Assembly: GCA_039939375.1 (NCBI GenBank)
Contig: JBDVJO010000007.1
Location: forward strand, 62,001-126,000
DNA: 64,000 nucleotides
Reading direction: 5' to 3'
Source of the DNA: Paracrocinitomix sp039939375
Lineage (GTDB): Bacteria > Bacteroidota > Bacteroidia > Flavobacteriales_D > Crocinitomicaceae
Shown here: positions 1-9,064 of the stretch, piece by piece
Layout: each line of letters starts with the position of its first letter
Position numbering within the stretch: the stretch's first letter is position 1
Position numbers and translations under genes: made by a program
Notes under the pieces: model-generated
Seen by the model: the letters and a program-made list of their open reading frames with translations, nothing else
The model's database searches: none
What the model was told of the DNA's origin: nothing

Positions 1-897
1 ATTTCTGTTGATACCAATGAGCGAAGTTTACCTACCTTGATTGAGGTAATTCAAGATAAAGACATCATGTCTGGATTAATCGCAACATCCAGCATTACCC
101 ACGCCACACCTGCCTGTTTTTATGCGCATGCAAAATCAAGAAGTGAAGCGGAAGCAATTGCCAAACAACTTCCTAAATCAGGTGTTGATTTCTTTGCTGC
201 GGGTGGATTAAAATTTTTCAACAAACGTGGAGACGGTTTAGACTATTACAGAGAATTAATTAAAAAAGGTTTTGTAATGGATACCACAGGATTAAATCCG
301 AATGCTAAATTGGCTAGAAGCAAACGTTACGGATATTTACTAGCTCCAAACGGTTTAAAATCTAAACTTGATGGTAGAGATGATTTCTTGACTGATGCCA
401 CTACCTTGGCGCTGAGTTATCTCTCAAAATCAGATTATGGTTTCTTCTTAATGGTTGAAGGTTCTCAAATAGATTGGGAAGGACATGCCCATAACGGACA
501 AGGAATTATAGAAGAGGTTAAGGATTTTGACAAAGCCATTGGAGCCGCATTAGATTTTGCTCGTAAAGATGGAGAAACTTTGGTTATTGTAACCGCTGAT
601 CATGAAACGGGTGGATTTGCATTAGCTCCAGAAGCAAAAGACGGGCAATGGCAGTACAATGAAATCAACCCAACTTTTTATAAAGGTGCGGATGATACAA
701 CTATGAGTTACGCAGCCCATACCACTACTTTGATTCCAGTTTTAGCCTACGGACCAGGTTCAGGAAGATTTGCAGGGATCTATCAAAACACCGGAATCTA
801 TCACCGAATTATGAGTGCGACTGGATGGGCAACGAAAGTTGAAAAAATAAATGATACAGCTCCAAAACAAGAAAACAAATTAAAAGAGACGTATTAG
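1..897 (+). CDS. Alkaline phosphatase, C-terminal part (5' end outside window)
   Basis: The frame is open from base 1, so this is the last 298 residues of a longer protein. The visible part starts in the conserved TSSITHATPA stretch that follows the nucleophile region of PhoA-type alkaline phosphatases. Metal-ligand motifs are visible: VEGSQIDWEGHAH, VTADHET and the late histidine in SYAAHTTT. This family hydrolyses phosphate monoesters outside the cytoplasm with two zinc ions and magnesium. The catalytic serine and signal peptide lie upstream of the window. The stop TAG overlaps the GTG start of the next lipoprotein gene, so the two are probably co-transcribed. The family call is firm; the substrate is not known. 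Confidence 0.92.
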   Translation: MSVDTNERSLPTLIEVIQDKDIMSGLIATSSITHATPACFYAHAKSRSEAEAIAKQLPKSGVDFFAAGGLKFFNKRGDGLDYYRELIKKGFVMDTTGLNPNAKLARSKRYGYLLAPNGLKSKLDGRDDFLTDATTLALSYLSKSDYGFFLMVEGSQIDWEGHAHNGQGIIEEVKDFDKAIGAALDFARKDGETLVIVTADHETGGFALAPEAKDGQWQYNEINPTFYKGADDTTMSYAAHTTTLIPVLAYGPGSGRFAGIYQNTGIYHRIMSATGWATKVEKINDTAPKQENKLKETY

Positions 898-1532
898 TGA
901 AAAAAGTTGGTTACATAAGTTTATTTCTACTTTTTAGTGCTTGTTCTGCACCTTCTGATATTGATGAACTTGACATTGAAGTGACCGAACTTCAAGATAG
1001 TCCTGATGAGTTGAGCGAAGAAACTACTATACAAGAAGACATCTTCTTGACCCGCTTTGAGGAAGATGTAACTCTTGATGAAACTGAAGACATTCAATGG
1101 GTGCTTGAAGAAATTGGTGCTTTAAAAGAAGGGGTCACTTTCCGATCAGTTGCTCCTTTTGAAAATGGATATCGTCAAACTTGCGACACCGATTATGAGG
1201 GTATACTCAACATTTATGGAGGTGAAGAGGCAAAAGATTTTTTTGGATTGAGCGGCTATTTTTATGACGTAAGTGACCTAGACACTTATTATTCCTTCAT
1301 CAACCACATTGATGTGAAAGTCACTTCAGAGAAACTATTGGTGTCATTAGATTATTGGACAAGAGACCAAGAAGGAAATGGAATGATTGATGATCGATTT
1401 GAACCCGAATTGAGTGAGATTTGGATGGATCCTGAATTTGGAACTGTGATTCTATCCAATGGACACTATTTTCTCGCAGAATCTATGCTTGAAGACTTGC
1501 CGCAAATTGAATGTCCTGAATATGAGCCATAA
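897..1532 (+). CDS. Hypothetical lipoprotein
   Basis: This is a 211-residue protein with a short lipoprotein signal ending in LFSACS (Cys16). A very acidic Glu/Asp-rich stretch (about residues 20-65) follows, then a globular region with no family I recognise. The GTG start shares its G with the upstream stop codon, an overlap typical of translational coupling with the phosphatase gene. The acidic linker after the lipid anchor resembles signals that keep lipoproteins at the cell surface in this phylum, but that is inference. Function unknown. Confidence 0.8.
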   Translation: MKKVGYISLFLLFSACSAPSDIDELDIEVTELQDSPDELSEETTIQEDIFLTRFEEDVTLDETEDIQWVLEEIGALKEGVTFRSVAPFENGYRQTCDTDYEGILNIYGGEEAKDFFGLSGYFYDVSDLDTYYSFINHIDVKVTSEKLLVSLDYWTRDQEGNGMIDDRFEPELSEIWMDPEFGTVILSNGHYFLAESMLEDLPQIECPEYEP

Positions 1533-2052
1533 ATTATTTGATACGGCATCTTTAGAGATAAGACAGTTAATCGAATCTGACATTGAGGAGTTTTTTGACC
1601 TGCAGTCTAATCCAAAAGTTTTAGAATTTACAGGATCTCCGGTAAGTACTTACGAGATGTGTCAAGCTGAAATAAAAACTCTAATCGCCAACTATCCAGA
1701 AGAAAAAGATCCGCTTTTGGTATGGGGGGTTTATTTGAAAGCTTCGAATGAATTCGTGGGCACTTGTGCTTATATCAGAGGCAATGACGAACATGAAATT
1801 GGATACCGTTTACGCGAAAAGCATTGGGGCAAGGGCTATGGCTCTGAACTCACACCAGGGCTTATTTCTTATGTGTTTGACCATTACAAAGTTGATGTGA
1901 TTTGGGCAGAAGCAGACGTTTTAAATGTAGCTTCGGTAAAAATATTGGATAAAAATTTAGTGAATCAAGGTAAACGTTGGAACGAGAAGGACCAGTGCTG
2001 GGATTTTCATTACCTTTTAACAAAAGAAGAACATGACCAAAAACGACATTAA
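1522..2052 (+). CDS. GNAT family N-acetyltransferase (RimJ/RimL type)
   Basis: The product is about 176 residues. It begins LEIRQLIESDIEEFFDL, the usual first strand and helix of RimJ/RimL-like GNATs, and carries the acetyl-CoA loop region IGYRLREKHWGKGYGSEL. The family transfers an acetyl group from acetyl-CoA to an amine; the substrate cannot be read here. The frame is open upstream to an ATG at 1459, but homologues start close to the first strand. The ATG at 1522 overlaps the upstream stop by 11 bases and is the better start. The 3' end overlaps the DinB gene by 20 bases, suggesting one transcript. Confidence 0.85.
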   Translation: MSHKLFDTASLEIRQLIESDIEEFFDLQSNPKVLEFTGSPVSTYEMCQAEIKTLIANYPEEKDPLLVWGVYLKASNEFVGTCAYIRGNDEHEIGYRLREKHWGKGYGSELTPGLISYVFDHYKVDVIWAEADVLNVASVKILDKNLVNQGKRWNEKDQCWDFHYLLTKEEHDQKRH

Positions 2053-2551
2053 AGTAGCACCAGAATATTATCACAAATACATTCAATTAGCTGGTGACGG
2101 CGATTTAATGGCTGAATTAATGCAAGGTGGACTAGAACTTTATGTAAATGCAGCTGACAAGTTAGAGGCATTAGGTCAAAAAACTTATGCCGAGGGCAAA
2201 TGGACGGTACAACAAATGCTAGAACACCTAATGGATACAGAGCGACTTTTCCAAGCCAGAGCATTACGATTTGCAAGAAACGACAAGACGGAGATTCCTG
2301 GTTATGATGAAGATTTTTATGCTACCAATGCACGCTCAAATGAGATTCCGCTAAGAAAATTATTAAGCGATTACCGTTTACTTAGATCAGCAAGCATTGC
2401 TATGTTCTCAAATTTCAACGCAGAAGAATTAATGCGAACTGGTGTCGCAAACGGTCAAGAAATCTCCGTATTAGCTATGGGATTCATTATGATCGGTCAC
2501 CCAATTCATCATTTTAATGTATTGGAAGAAAGGTATTTTGGGTTGATTTAA
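2033..2551 (+). CDS. DinB-fold (DinB_2) metal-dependent protein
   Basis: The 172-residue protein has the four-helix DinB pattern. WTVQQMLEHLMDTERLF carries the first histidine, and GHPIHHFNVLEERY near the C-terminus carries the HxxxH-type ligand pair. Members of this fold bind a divalent metal, and some are thiol-dependent S-transferases. The reaction here is unknown. The gene overlaps the GNAT gene by 20 bases in another frame. It is the last gene of the run and is followed by a short heptanucleotide repeat. Confidence 0.85.
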   Translation: MTKNDIKVAPEYYHKYIQLAGDGDLMAELMQGGLELYVNAADKLEALGQKTYAEGKWTVQQMLEHLMDTERLFQARALRFARNDKTEIPGYDEDFYATNARSNEIPLRKLLSDYRLLRSASIAMFSNFNAEELMRTGVANGQEISVLAMGFIMIGHPIHHFNVLEERYFGLI

Positions 2552-2586
2552 TTAGACTTTGAGAGACTATAGTAAGAGACTTGGAT

Positions 2587-2617
2587 CTTATGTCTTATGT
2601 CTTATGTCTTATGTCTT
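2587..2617. repeat. Tandem heptanucleotide repeat (CTTATGT x4 plus CTT)
   Basis: Four perfect copies of CTTATGT and a partial fifth lie between the convergent DinB and apbE genes. There is no open frame over it. Perfect unit identity suggests slippage-prone, recently changed DNA. A second 7-bp repeat with a different unit lies at 21808-21842. Confidence 0.9.
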
Positions 2618-2628
2618 GAATCTAAAAC

Positions 2629-3705
2629 CTAATCCTCAACAATCATTTCCTTAAAACCTTCAGTGTAGTACGTTTCAAGGCGGTGCTTGGCATTGTTAAA
2701 CATCAAATAAACCTCAATATTCAATTCTGGATGAGCTTTCACGAAATCCATCCCTTTATCGGGTCCCATCACCATCATTGCAGTTGCCATAGCATCAGCT
2801 AATCCACAATTATCGGCAACTACGGTTGCACTTAATAAGGTATGGGTTACCGGATATCCAGTTTTTGGGTTAATCGTGTGTGAATACTTGATTCCGTCTT
2901 CTTCATAAAACTTTCTGTAGGATCCTGAAGTCGCTATGGAACGATTATCTATGGAAACGATTTCGTAAATTACACGATCATTTGCACTAGAGTTTTCAAC
3001 GGGCTTATCAATTCCAATATTCCAGAAATTTCCGTCTTTATTTTTACCATTAACTCTTATCTCACCACCTATTTCAACAAAGTAATTTTTCCCGCCTTTT
3101 GATTCAATTAACTCTGCTAAAACGTCTACAGCAATTCCTTGTGCAATGGCATTGAAATCTAATTTAGCGTTGGGTGTATTTTTAATAATTGTTGAAGCAA
3201 CGGCAGTATCTGAAACTTGAATGGGATTAAAATGATATCCAGCCGTGAAGCCAATTAATGAACGTAACGAATCTACAGCAGCTGAATCTGGTCTATGAGA
3301 TCGGTCTTTTAAAAATCCCCATCCATCAATTAATGGATATACCGTTGGATCAAAAGCGCCTTCAGTAACTCTGTAAACTTCTTGCGACAACAAATAGCAT
3401 CTATTAAAATAGCCAAAGCTATCACGGTACATAAATACATTGCTTTTGGTATCATTCAAATGGGACACAATTGAATTTGGAATATACGTAGACAATGCCA
3501 AATCAAAATTATGTAAGGTAGTTTCAATCTCTTCTAACTCCAGATTAATTGGATCATTCACAAAAACAGAGAATGTTGTTCCTTGCGTATTTCCAAAAAA
3601 CTCAATTGTTGATGAAGTTTCTTGTTCGTTATTTTCTACTTGATTGTTTGTAGATCCTCCGCATGCCATTAAAAAAAGCGGAAGTGCAAAAATGATGTAT
3701 TTCAT
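2629..3705 (-). CDS. apbE: FAD:protein FMN transferase (ApbE family lipoprotein)
   Basis: The 358-residue lipoprotein has a lipobox LMACGG (Cys15). The body matches ApbE throughout: GTTFSVFVNDP near the N-terminus, the QGIAVDVLAELIESKG region, FVEIGGEIRVNGKN and ATSGSYRKFYE, then HTINPKTGYPV. The family attaches FMN covalently to Thr or Ser in periplasmic or membrane flavoproteins such as NqrB, NqrC and RnfG, using FAD and magnesium. No client flavoprotein gene is in the window. The gene follows the giant TPR gene by 5 bp on the same strand, so the two are very probably one transcript, an unusual partner. Confidence 0.93.
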   Translation of the reverse strand: MKYIIFALPLFLMACGGSTNNQVENNEQETSSTIEFFGNTQGTTFSVFVNDPINLELEEIETTLHNFDLALSTYIPNSIVSHLNDTKSNVFMYRDSFGYFNRCYLLSQEVYRVTEGAFDPTVYPLIDGWGFLKDRSHRPDSAAVDSLRSLIGFTAGYHFNPIQVSDTAVASTIIKNTPNAKLDFNAIAQGIAVDVLAELIESKGGKNYFVEIGGEIRVNGKNKDGNFWNIGIDKPVENSSANDRVIYEIVSIDNRSIATSGSYRKFYEEDGIKYSHTINPKTGYPVTHTLLSATVVADNCGLADAMATAMMVMGPDKGMDFVKAHPELNIEVYLMFNNAKHRLETYYTEGFKEMIVED

Positions 3706-3710
3706 TGAGA

Positions 3711-6700
3711 TTAATTTCTACCTACTTGTGCTGAACTTGTTTCGTCATTCCATTGATATTCGCTAATTGGCTCACCATTTCTCGTATAAGAAACATGCCC
3801 ATAACGTGTAGATGTTTTTTCGTAAACCTTTCCAGCGCCATTGATAACAACGATCCTTCTTACTACGAATGCTTTCATTAAGCCATTCGCGTCATTGATT
3901 GCGAAACTCTCTTCCGTTACACCAGCCGGGAATTTTTTACCCAATTCATTTTCAACTTCTGGTGTGATCTTTTTAACATCAATATCTTTTAACGATTCAG
4001 CATAATCAACACTGTTGTTTAACGACTCTTCATTTTCTTTTTTATCGTCAGAAATGTGTTCTTTGTAATTCTCTATAGCATCATCTGCCGCGTCAGCATT
4101 CTTAATTGATTTATCTGCTCCTTCATTATTCTTTTTGGTAATGTCGGTTTGCATATCTTCAGTGACGTCTTTCATGGCAATACCATTATCTTCATTCTCT
4201 TGTGACAATTTAGAGTCTTGAGCAATAATATCATCTGTGATTTCTACGACCACTTCTTCGTAACCTTCTCTTTGCTTTTCTTTCGCATTAAAATCTTCTT
4301 CTCTTTTAATTTCCAGCTCTTCAATAGTTGCGTCAGCATTCATTATCACATTCGTTTGATCATTTTTCAAATCACCTTCTACGTTTGCAAACTCTAATTG
4401 CTTTTCTTCTACAATCAACTCCATTTCCTGACGCGGAATATCGTTACCAAGTTGGTTATCAATAATATCTTGTTTTAAATCTTCTGTATTATTTTTAGTG
4501 GTCATGTTGTTATTCAACTGCGTATCTGAATTTTTTCCTTCTCTGTCAGAATAAGAAATAGTAATCCCTTCAATCACCTCAAGGCTTTCTTCTCTGTTCA
4601 CGTCATTGTCAATAGAATTAGCATAAATGTCATCCCTTAAATATTCAGTATCATTCTTTGTTTTTTGATTTTCATCTTCTTGATCCCAAACGTTTTCGTT
4701 TGCTTCATTCAAGTTCACAATTTTAAAATCTTCAACCTCTACCAATACATTTAATCTATTGACATCATTATTCGGATCTCTCGTTACATGCTCATCTTTT
4801 ACATCTTCAATGCCCACTTTATCGTTTTGATTGACATTCACTTGATCATTCACATCTGACTCCGTCTTTTCATTAACGGCATCTTTAATGATTTCTACAT
4901 CCAACAAGTATTCTTCTCTGGGTTTATCATCACCCATTTCATTATCAATAATCTCTTGAGTCATTGCCTCAATTCGTTTATTCTGATATTGGATATCATT
5001 ATCTTGAGTTACAACATACTCAGAGCGGTAATCAGCAAAGTCGTTCTCCATCACTACCACTTCTTCTCTTGAAATAACTCTTCCGGCCTCACCTCTTTCA
5101 CCAGATCGCTCAAAGCTCAACTGCAATTGTTCAGATTCTTCTCTTGTTTTAAATCCAAGATCATAACCATCACCTGCCCATTCAGCATTTGCTGCATCTG
5201 CTTCTTCTCTTTTATCAAAAATTTGCTGATACTCGTAATAACGTGCCTCTTCTTCAGCCTCTCTTAACATGGCCTCAATATCAATAGGTGTTTCATTAAT
5301 GGCAGGACCGTAATCTTTCAACGGACCTGATTCAGCCGTTAATACTTTTGGTGGATTTAAGATTTTATCTATGGCTTTTAATTGATCTTTAGGATATTGA
5401 TCTGAAGGCTTTAACTTCACCGCCCTTTGATAAAGACTTTTTGCTTTTGTATAATTCGGTTCATTAAAATACTCATCTGCTTTTTTAATCAACTTGTCAT
5501 ATTGGGCGTTTCCACCTCCGGTTTGCTTCATAGCCTCTCTACACTTCTCTACTTGATCTTTTGGGTATTGCTCAGTATTGATTACATCTAATGCATCTTG
5601 ATATTTCGTTAAAGCGTCTTTGAATTTTTTGCTTTCATAAAGATTATCCGCTTCAGCCAATAGCTTTTTGTACTTGGCTCTTTTGGCGGCATCATCAGCC
5701 ATATCTTTTAATAACTGATTAATTTCATCTATACGTTGCTGCGGAAGTGGATCAGAAGGCTTCATATCCTTTGCTCTGGTATACAACTCAAGTGCTTTTG
5801 TATAATCTTCTTCTGTAAATTTCTTTTGAGCAACCGTTAGAATTTTTTGGTATTGTTTTTCAATCTCGTTGCCTGCTTGTTCTTGAAGTTTGGCATCACA
5901 AGCATCAATTCTATCTTTCGGATGTTGTTCTGTGCTTTTGATATCTAAGGCTTTTAAATAAGCATCTTTCGCCTCTTGGTAGCTTCCGTCATCAAACAAA
6001 CCGTCTGCTTTTTTAATCGCTGCTAAATATTTTTCTTCGGTTTCATCAACGGCATTATTTTGTGCTAACAGGCCTTCTATTTCAGTTATTCTGGATTTAG
6101 GGTGTGATTCATTGGGCTTCATATTGATGGCCTCTTTGTAATCTTTTAAGGCTGCCTCATATTCTTTCGCATCAAATCCTTTATCCGCTTTGGCGATTAG
6201 GTCTTTGTACTTTTTTTCAAATGCTTCTTTATCAGCTAACTCTTTTTCTTTGGCTGCTTTAATCGCATTAATCTTGTCAATTTGTTCTTGTGGAAGTGGG
6301 TCAGAAGGCTTCATGTCTTTCGCACGATTGTACAACTCAATCGCTTTATCATAATCTTCAGCATCCATTTTAGTTTGCGCTACTGAAAGAATTTTTTGGT
6401 ATTGCTTTTCAATTTCGTTTTCTGACTCCTCTTTCATTTTTCGATCTATCTCATCCAACTGATCTTTCGGGTATTGTTCATCCCCTTTAATATCGATAGC
6501 TTCTTTGTAAAGTGATTTAGCAGATTCCCAACTTGAACTATTAAAGGCTTCATCCGCTTCCTTAATCTTGGCTAAATATTGTCCCAAAACTGCATCATTC
6601 TCTATAGCCTCTTTTTTCTTCTGTTCTAAGTCAAGAATCTTTTTAGAAAGTGATGGGTCTGGCCTTAATTTAATGGCTTCACTATAATTTTTAATGGCTT

Positions 6701-8915
6701 TATCGTATTCATCTTTACCCGCAGCATCATCTCCTGCGGCAATGAAGTCTTTGATTTTTTGCTCTAATTCTTCAGCACCTTTTAACTCTGCAATTTTGGC
6801 CTTTGATTTGTCAATACCATTTTTAGCATCTGCTTCTTCTTTAGTAGCATAAGCTTCTTCATATTTGGCAAGCGCTTTTTCGTATTCATCAGCTGCAAAA
6901 GCATCATTTGCTTCTTTCATAGCCGCATCATATTTCTTTTGTTGTTGCTCAGCATTTTGATTTGCCGCAATTAGCGCTTCAATCTCTTTTATTTTAGCTT
7001 CAATATCAGCATCTGCTTTAATGTCCAAAGCTTTTTGGTAATTCATTTTGGCGTCCGTATAACTTTTATCATTAAAGCTCTTTTCAGCTTTCGCCACTAA
7101 ATCATTGAACTCCTTTTCTTTTGCTTCAGCTGCCTCTTTATCTGCAATTAATTTGTTGATTTCGTCAATTTTCTTTTGCGCAGTTGCATCCCCAGGTTTC
7201 ACTCCAATTGCCTTTTTGAACTGCTCTAAAGCTCCGTTTAAATCATCAGATCCTTGTGCCGCAGTTCCGTCAGCCATATATTTTTGATACTCGGCTTCTT
7301 TCGCCTCAGCATTCGCCAAATCCTCCATCAATTTTTGAACTTCAGCAATTTTATCTGCTGGTTCTTTTTCAGAAGGTTTTACCGTTTGCGCTTCTTTATA
7401 TTTTGCAATGGCTTCTTCATATTTCTTAGCGTCTTTGAAACTGTTCGCATCCGCCATTAGCTTTTTATATTCTTCTTCTTTAGCTGAATTAGCTTTTTCT
7501 TCTTCTAATTTTTTCTTAGCTAATTCAATTTGATCTTTCGGGTGCTTCTCAATTGGTTTTAATTTTAATGCCTCATTATAAGTATCTATCGCTTCTTGCC
7601 ATTTTCCTTCATCAAAAGCCGCATCACCTTCTTCAACTAACTTATTGAACTGCTCATTCATTCTTTCAAGCGCATCTGCTTCTTCTTTTTGTTTCTTAAG
7701 AATGGCATCAATTTCTGAAATTCTGGCCGCTGGTTTAGATTCTCCTGGCTTGATTTTTAAAGCTTCTTCGTATTTACTCTTAGCATCTTCATAAGACTTT
7801 GAATCAAAGGCCTTATCGGCGTCCGCCATCAGATCATTGTACTTTTGTTCATTTTCTTTTGCCGCAGCGTCAGCCGCTTCTTTATCTGCTTTCTTCTTCT
7901 TCGCATCTTCTAATTTGGCTTTAACACCGGAATCATCTTTCACTTTTAACGCGTTCTCATAATTAGAAATAGCGTCATCAAAAGCTTCCGTTGTCATTGC
8001 TTTATCCCCAGCATCAACGAATTTCTTAAAGTCTGCTTCTTTTGATGCTTCATCAGCTAATAACTTCTCAATTTCAGCTATTCTATCTTTTGGTAACTGC
8101 TCAGTTGGTTTAACACCAGATGCTTCTTTATAAGTTGCCAGAGCCTCTTTGTAGTTTTTTGCTGAATATTGATCTTTCGCTTTGCTCATTAATTCTTGGA
8201 ACTTCTTTTCTATCGCTTCATTTGCGTTTTTATCATCCAAGGCTTTCTGAGCTTTATCTCTATTCTTTTTTACTTCTGCGTCATCAAACAACTCAAGAGC
8301 CTTATCGTAATTATCAATCGCTGTTTGATAATCTTCTTTACCGAGTGCATTATTACCCGTTTTAACGTAGGCATCAAAGTCTTCTTTTTTCTTGGCCTCT
8401 TCTTCTGCTTTTTCAGCTAACTCTTTTTTAAGTTTTTCAATTTTAGCCAACATGTCTTTCGTATACGACTTATCCCAGGTCTGATTCCCATATTGATCTA
8501 ACTCAAACTTAATCATTGGTGTAGTCTCTAACCAGGCAAAATCAACCCCTTCAACTTTTTTAAATAAAGATGTTTGAATAGGGAAAGGGACGAACGGTGG
8601 TAAATCCTCTGGATAGTCAAAATATCCAGAAAGCGTTGCTACTTTAGCGACATAACCTTCTTTTTTAATAACAATCTTGTAGTTTGCTCCCAACGGTAAA
8701 TCAATTGGCGGAACACGTCCGTTAGACGCAGATTTTTTAGTGATAAATAAAGAACCGTCTTTATAAACTTCTACTGTAGAACCGGATAATTTTTTACCCG
8801 TATCATCATCTTTGGTCGTTACATCCAACGAAATAACTGGATCTTGCGAATACGCAAAACCACCAATTGTAAGTAATATGAGTAATGTTATTAACCTCAT
8901 TATTCTTTTATACAC
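3711..8915 (-). CDS. Giant secreted TPR-array protein with repetitive acidic C-terminal region
   Basis: This 1734-residue protein has a signal peptide, then a PEGA/carboxypeptidase-regulatory-like domain (about residues 25-125). I count 17 TPR-like units of about 60 residues (about 175-1240) with the pattern Y..A...Y..AL.IKP.....P. An alpha-helical charged linker joins consecutive units. The next 370 residues are Asn/Asp/Glu-rich and contain four or five imperfect repeats built around IIDNxxGNDxPRxE. The last 90 residues form a separate folded end (KFPAGVTEESF to SEYQWNDE) that I recall from other long Bacteroidota proteins. Start is ATG 8915 or the in-frame ATG at 8900, which gives a neater signal peptide. 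A structural, periplasmic or surface role is inferred; no enzyme domain is seen. Confidence 0.85.
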   Translation of the reverse strand: MYKRIMRLITLLILLTIGGFAYSQDPVISLDVTTKDDDTGKKLSGSTVEVYKDGSLFITKKSASNGRVPPIDLPLGANYKIVIKKEGYVAKVATLSGYFDYPEDLPPFVPFPIQTSLFKKVEGVDFAWLETTPMIKFELDQYGNQTWDKSYTKDMLAKIEKLKKELAEKAEEEAKKKEDFDAYVKTGNNALGKEDYQTAIDNYDKALELFDDAEVKKNRDKAQKALDDKNANEAIEKKFQELMSKAKDQYSAKNYKEALATYKEASGVKPTEQLPKDRIAEIEKLLADEASKEADFKKFVDAGDKAMTTEAFDDAISNYENALKVKDDSGVKAKLEDAKKKKADKEAADAAAKENEQKYNDLMADADKAFDSKSYEDAKSKYEEALKIKPGESKPAARISEIDAILKKQKEEADALERMNEQFNKLVEEGDAAFDEGKWQEAIDTYNEALKLKPIEKHPKDQIELAKKKLEEEKANSAKEEEYKKLMADANSFKDAKKYEEAIAKYKEAQTVKPSEKEPADKIAEVQKLMEDLANAEAKEAEYQKYMADGTAAQGSDDLNGALEQFKKAIGVKPGDATAQKKIDEINKLIADKEAAEAKEKEFNDLVAKAEKSFNDKSYTDAKMNYQKALDIKADADIEAKIKEIEALIAANQNAEQQQKKYDAAMKEANDAFAADEYEKALAKYEEAYATKEEADAKNGIDKSKAKIAELKGAEELEQKIKDFIAAGDDAAGKDEYDKAIKNYSEAIKLRPDPSLSKKILDLEQKKKEAIENDAVLGQYLAKIKEADEAFNSSSWESAKSLYKEAIDIKGDEQYPKDQLDEIDRKMKEESENEIEKQYQKILSVAQTKMDAEDYDKAIELYNRAKDMKPSDPLPQEQIDKINAIKAAKEKELADKEAFEKKYKDLIAKADKGFDAKEYEAALKDYKEAINMKPNESHPKSRITEIEGLLAQNNAVDETEEKYLAAIKKADGLFDDGSYQEAKDAYLKALDIKSTEQHPKDRIDACDAKLQEQAGNEIEKQYQKILTVAQKKFTEEDYTKALELYTRAKDMKPSDPLPQQRIDEINQLLKDMADDAAKRAKYKKLLAEADNLYESKKFKDALTKYQDALDVINTEQYPKDQVEKCREAMKQTGGGNAQYDKLIKKADEYFNEPNYTKAKSLYQRAVKLKPSDQYPKDQLKAIDKILNPPKVLTAESGPLKDYGPAINETPIDIEAMLREAEEEARYYEYQQIFDKREEADAANAEWAGDGYDLGFKTREESEQLQLSFERSGERGEAGRVISREEVVVMENDFADYRSEYVVTQDNDIQYQNKRIEAMTQEIIDNEMGDDKPREEYLLDVEIIKDAVNEKTESDVNDQVNVNQNDKVGIEDVKDEHVTRDPNNDVNRLNVLVEVEDFKIVNLNEANENVWDQEDENQKTKNDTEYLRDDIYANSIDNDVNREESLEVIEGITISYSDREGKNSDTQLNNNMTTKNNTEDLKQDIIDNQLGNDIPRQEMELIVEEKQLEFANVEGDLKNDQTNVIMNADATIEELEIKREEDFNAKEKQREGYEEVVVEITDDIIAQDSKLSQENEDNGIAMKDVTEDMQTDITKKNNEGADKSIKNADAADDAIENYKEHISDDKKENEESLNNSVDYAESLKDIDVKKITPEVENELGKKFPAGVTEESFAINDANGLMKAFVVRRIVVINGAGKVYEKTSTRYGHVSYTRNGEPISEYQWNDETSSAQVGRN

Positions 8916-9064
8916 CTATTTCTTTAAAAGGTTCATTTAACATTTTAATGTTTGCAATTTGAAACACCTGCTTCACGCTAAACAGCCTTTATAACTTAAT
9001 TTTATCCGTTAGACTTAATCTACAAATATCCCAAAAAAAACTGAGTTTCGGACATTTTTTAGCT
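8916..9064. other. Divergent intergenic region
   Basis: This 149-bp AT-rich spacer separates the divergent TPR and oxidoreductase genes and must hold promoters for both. I could not pick out a convincing TAnnTTTG element on either strand. No hairpin or repeat of note was seen. Confidence 0.5.

Noticed and set aside
3711..8915. Regular direct repeats in the giant gene considered as a CRISPR or satellite array
   Set aside because: The periodicity is about 180 bp with codon-level divergence and is explained by TPR units.
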